A stretch of 6,255 nt of DNA, taken from an uncultured Eubacteriales bacterium. GTDB taxonomy: Bacteria > Bacillota > Clostridia > Christensenellales > CAG-138. The number at the start of each line of letters is the position of its first letter. Positions within the stretch are counted from its first letter, which is position 1. This document shows positions 6,157-6,255 of the stretch, piece by piece. The stretch lies in assembly GCA_900546845.1 (NCBI GenBank), contig UREK01000058.1:1-6255 (forward strand), read 5' to 3'. Below the pieces are notes generated by a model. The model ran no database searches. It saw only the letters and a program-made list of their open reading frames with translations, and was not told the DNA's origin. The translations under genes were made by a program, and so were the position numbers.

Positions 6157-6163
6157 GGGAGCT
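6139..6163 (-). terminator. Possible weak terminator for leftward transcription entering the window
   Basis: An 8-bp stem (6144-6151 with 6155-6162, extendable by a G-T pair at 6143/6163) with a 3-base loop is followed on the minus strand by CTTTT after the extended stem. This is a minimal intrinsic terminator that would insulate the NimA-like gene from upstream transcription. The hairpin is also module 1 of the right-hand repeat. Confidence 0.3.
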
Positions 6164-6255
6164 CAAGCTGTCGGTCAAGTGGCAGATGCCACTTGATCGC
6201 GGATTGCACATCGCGCTTGCGCCGATGGCGCGGCCAGCGCTCCGTGTAAAGAAAG
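6143..6255 (+). repeat. Composite three-hairpin intergenic repeat, right copy
   Basis: The inverted partner of the element at 7-128, running off the window edge. Module 1 (6143-6163) has a stem unrelated in sequence to the left copy's but sits in the same place. Module 2 is the stem 6175-6183/6188-6196, extended by a G-T pair at 6174/6197 and a G-C pair. Module 3 is the perfect 45-base match 6211-6255 plus its closing strand at 6204-6209. Both copies have module 1 facing inward and module 3 facing outward. It shows no ORF of its own. Confidence 0.85.

Noticed and set aside
1..6255. Composite transposon flanked by inverted repeats
   Set aside because: No transposase or recombinase and no target-site duplication can be seen; the end elements are short hairpin repeats.

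Overview
The window looks like chromosomal DNA from a G+C-rich member of the Bacillota, probably an uncultured gut-type Clostridium relative. The reasons are strong AGGAGG ribosome binding sites, a LytR-CpsA-Psr (LCP) wall-polymer ligase (a Gram-positive hallmark), a Bacillota-style half-size ABC exporter, and intergenic hairpin repeats of a kind common in such genomes. This placement is inference; there is no rRNA or tRNA to anchor it.

All five protein genes lie on the minus strand, so read the window from right to left. At 5997-5539 is a small flavin-binding protein of the NimA/pyridoxamine-phosphate-oxidase-like family, with its own extended -10 promoter and a palindrome over that promoter. 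At 5472-3940 is an LCP protein with one membrane anchor and a long Pro/Thr linker; its promoter puts the predicted transcript start almost on the ATG. At 3908-2715, 31 bases further, is an M20D amidohydrolase starting at GTG, and 7 bases after it a metallo-beta-lactamase-fold hydrolase (2707-1895). These three are probably one transcript. After a 159-base gap comes an ABC exporter subunit (1735-149).

The most interesting part is the 159-base gap before the ABC exporter. It holds a ribosome-bound mini-ORF encoding MTRRRESF, whose last codons are themselves one arm of a set of four mutually complementary segments. Segments 1 (1806-1799) and 3 (1768-1761) are the identical octamer TCCTTCTA. Segment 2 (1792-1785) is its exact complement, and segment 4 (1747-1740) is the exporter's Shine-Dalgarno region, complementary to segment 3 with one G-U pair. 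Pairing 1:2 plus 3:4 hides the ribosome site; a ribosome stalled on the mini-ORF would cover 1, allow 2:3, and free the site. This is the logic of translational attenuators of erm resistance genes. The Arg-Arg-Arg run also fits the +X+ arrest motif known for macrolides. The function is inferred; the complementarity is visible in the sequence.

The two ends of the window are inverted copies of one composite hairpin repeat (7-128 and 6143-6255), with 83 of 89 aligned positions identical over the shared part and a perfect 45-base core. Because both ends fall in this repeat, the window may be a contig that broke at a dispersed repeat. No transposase, CRISPR array, tRNA or rRNA was seen.
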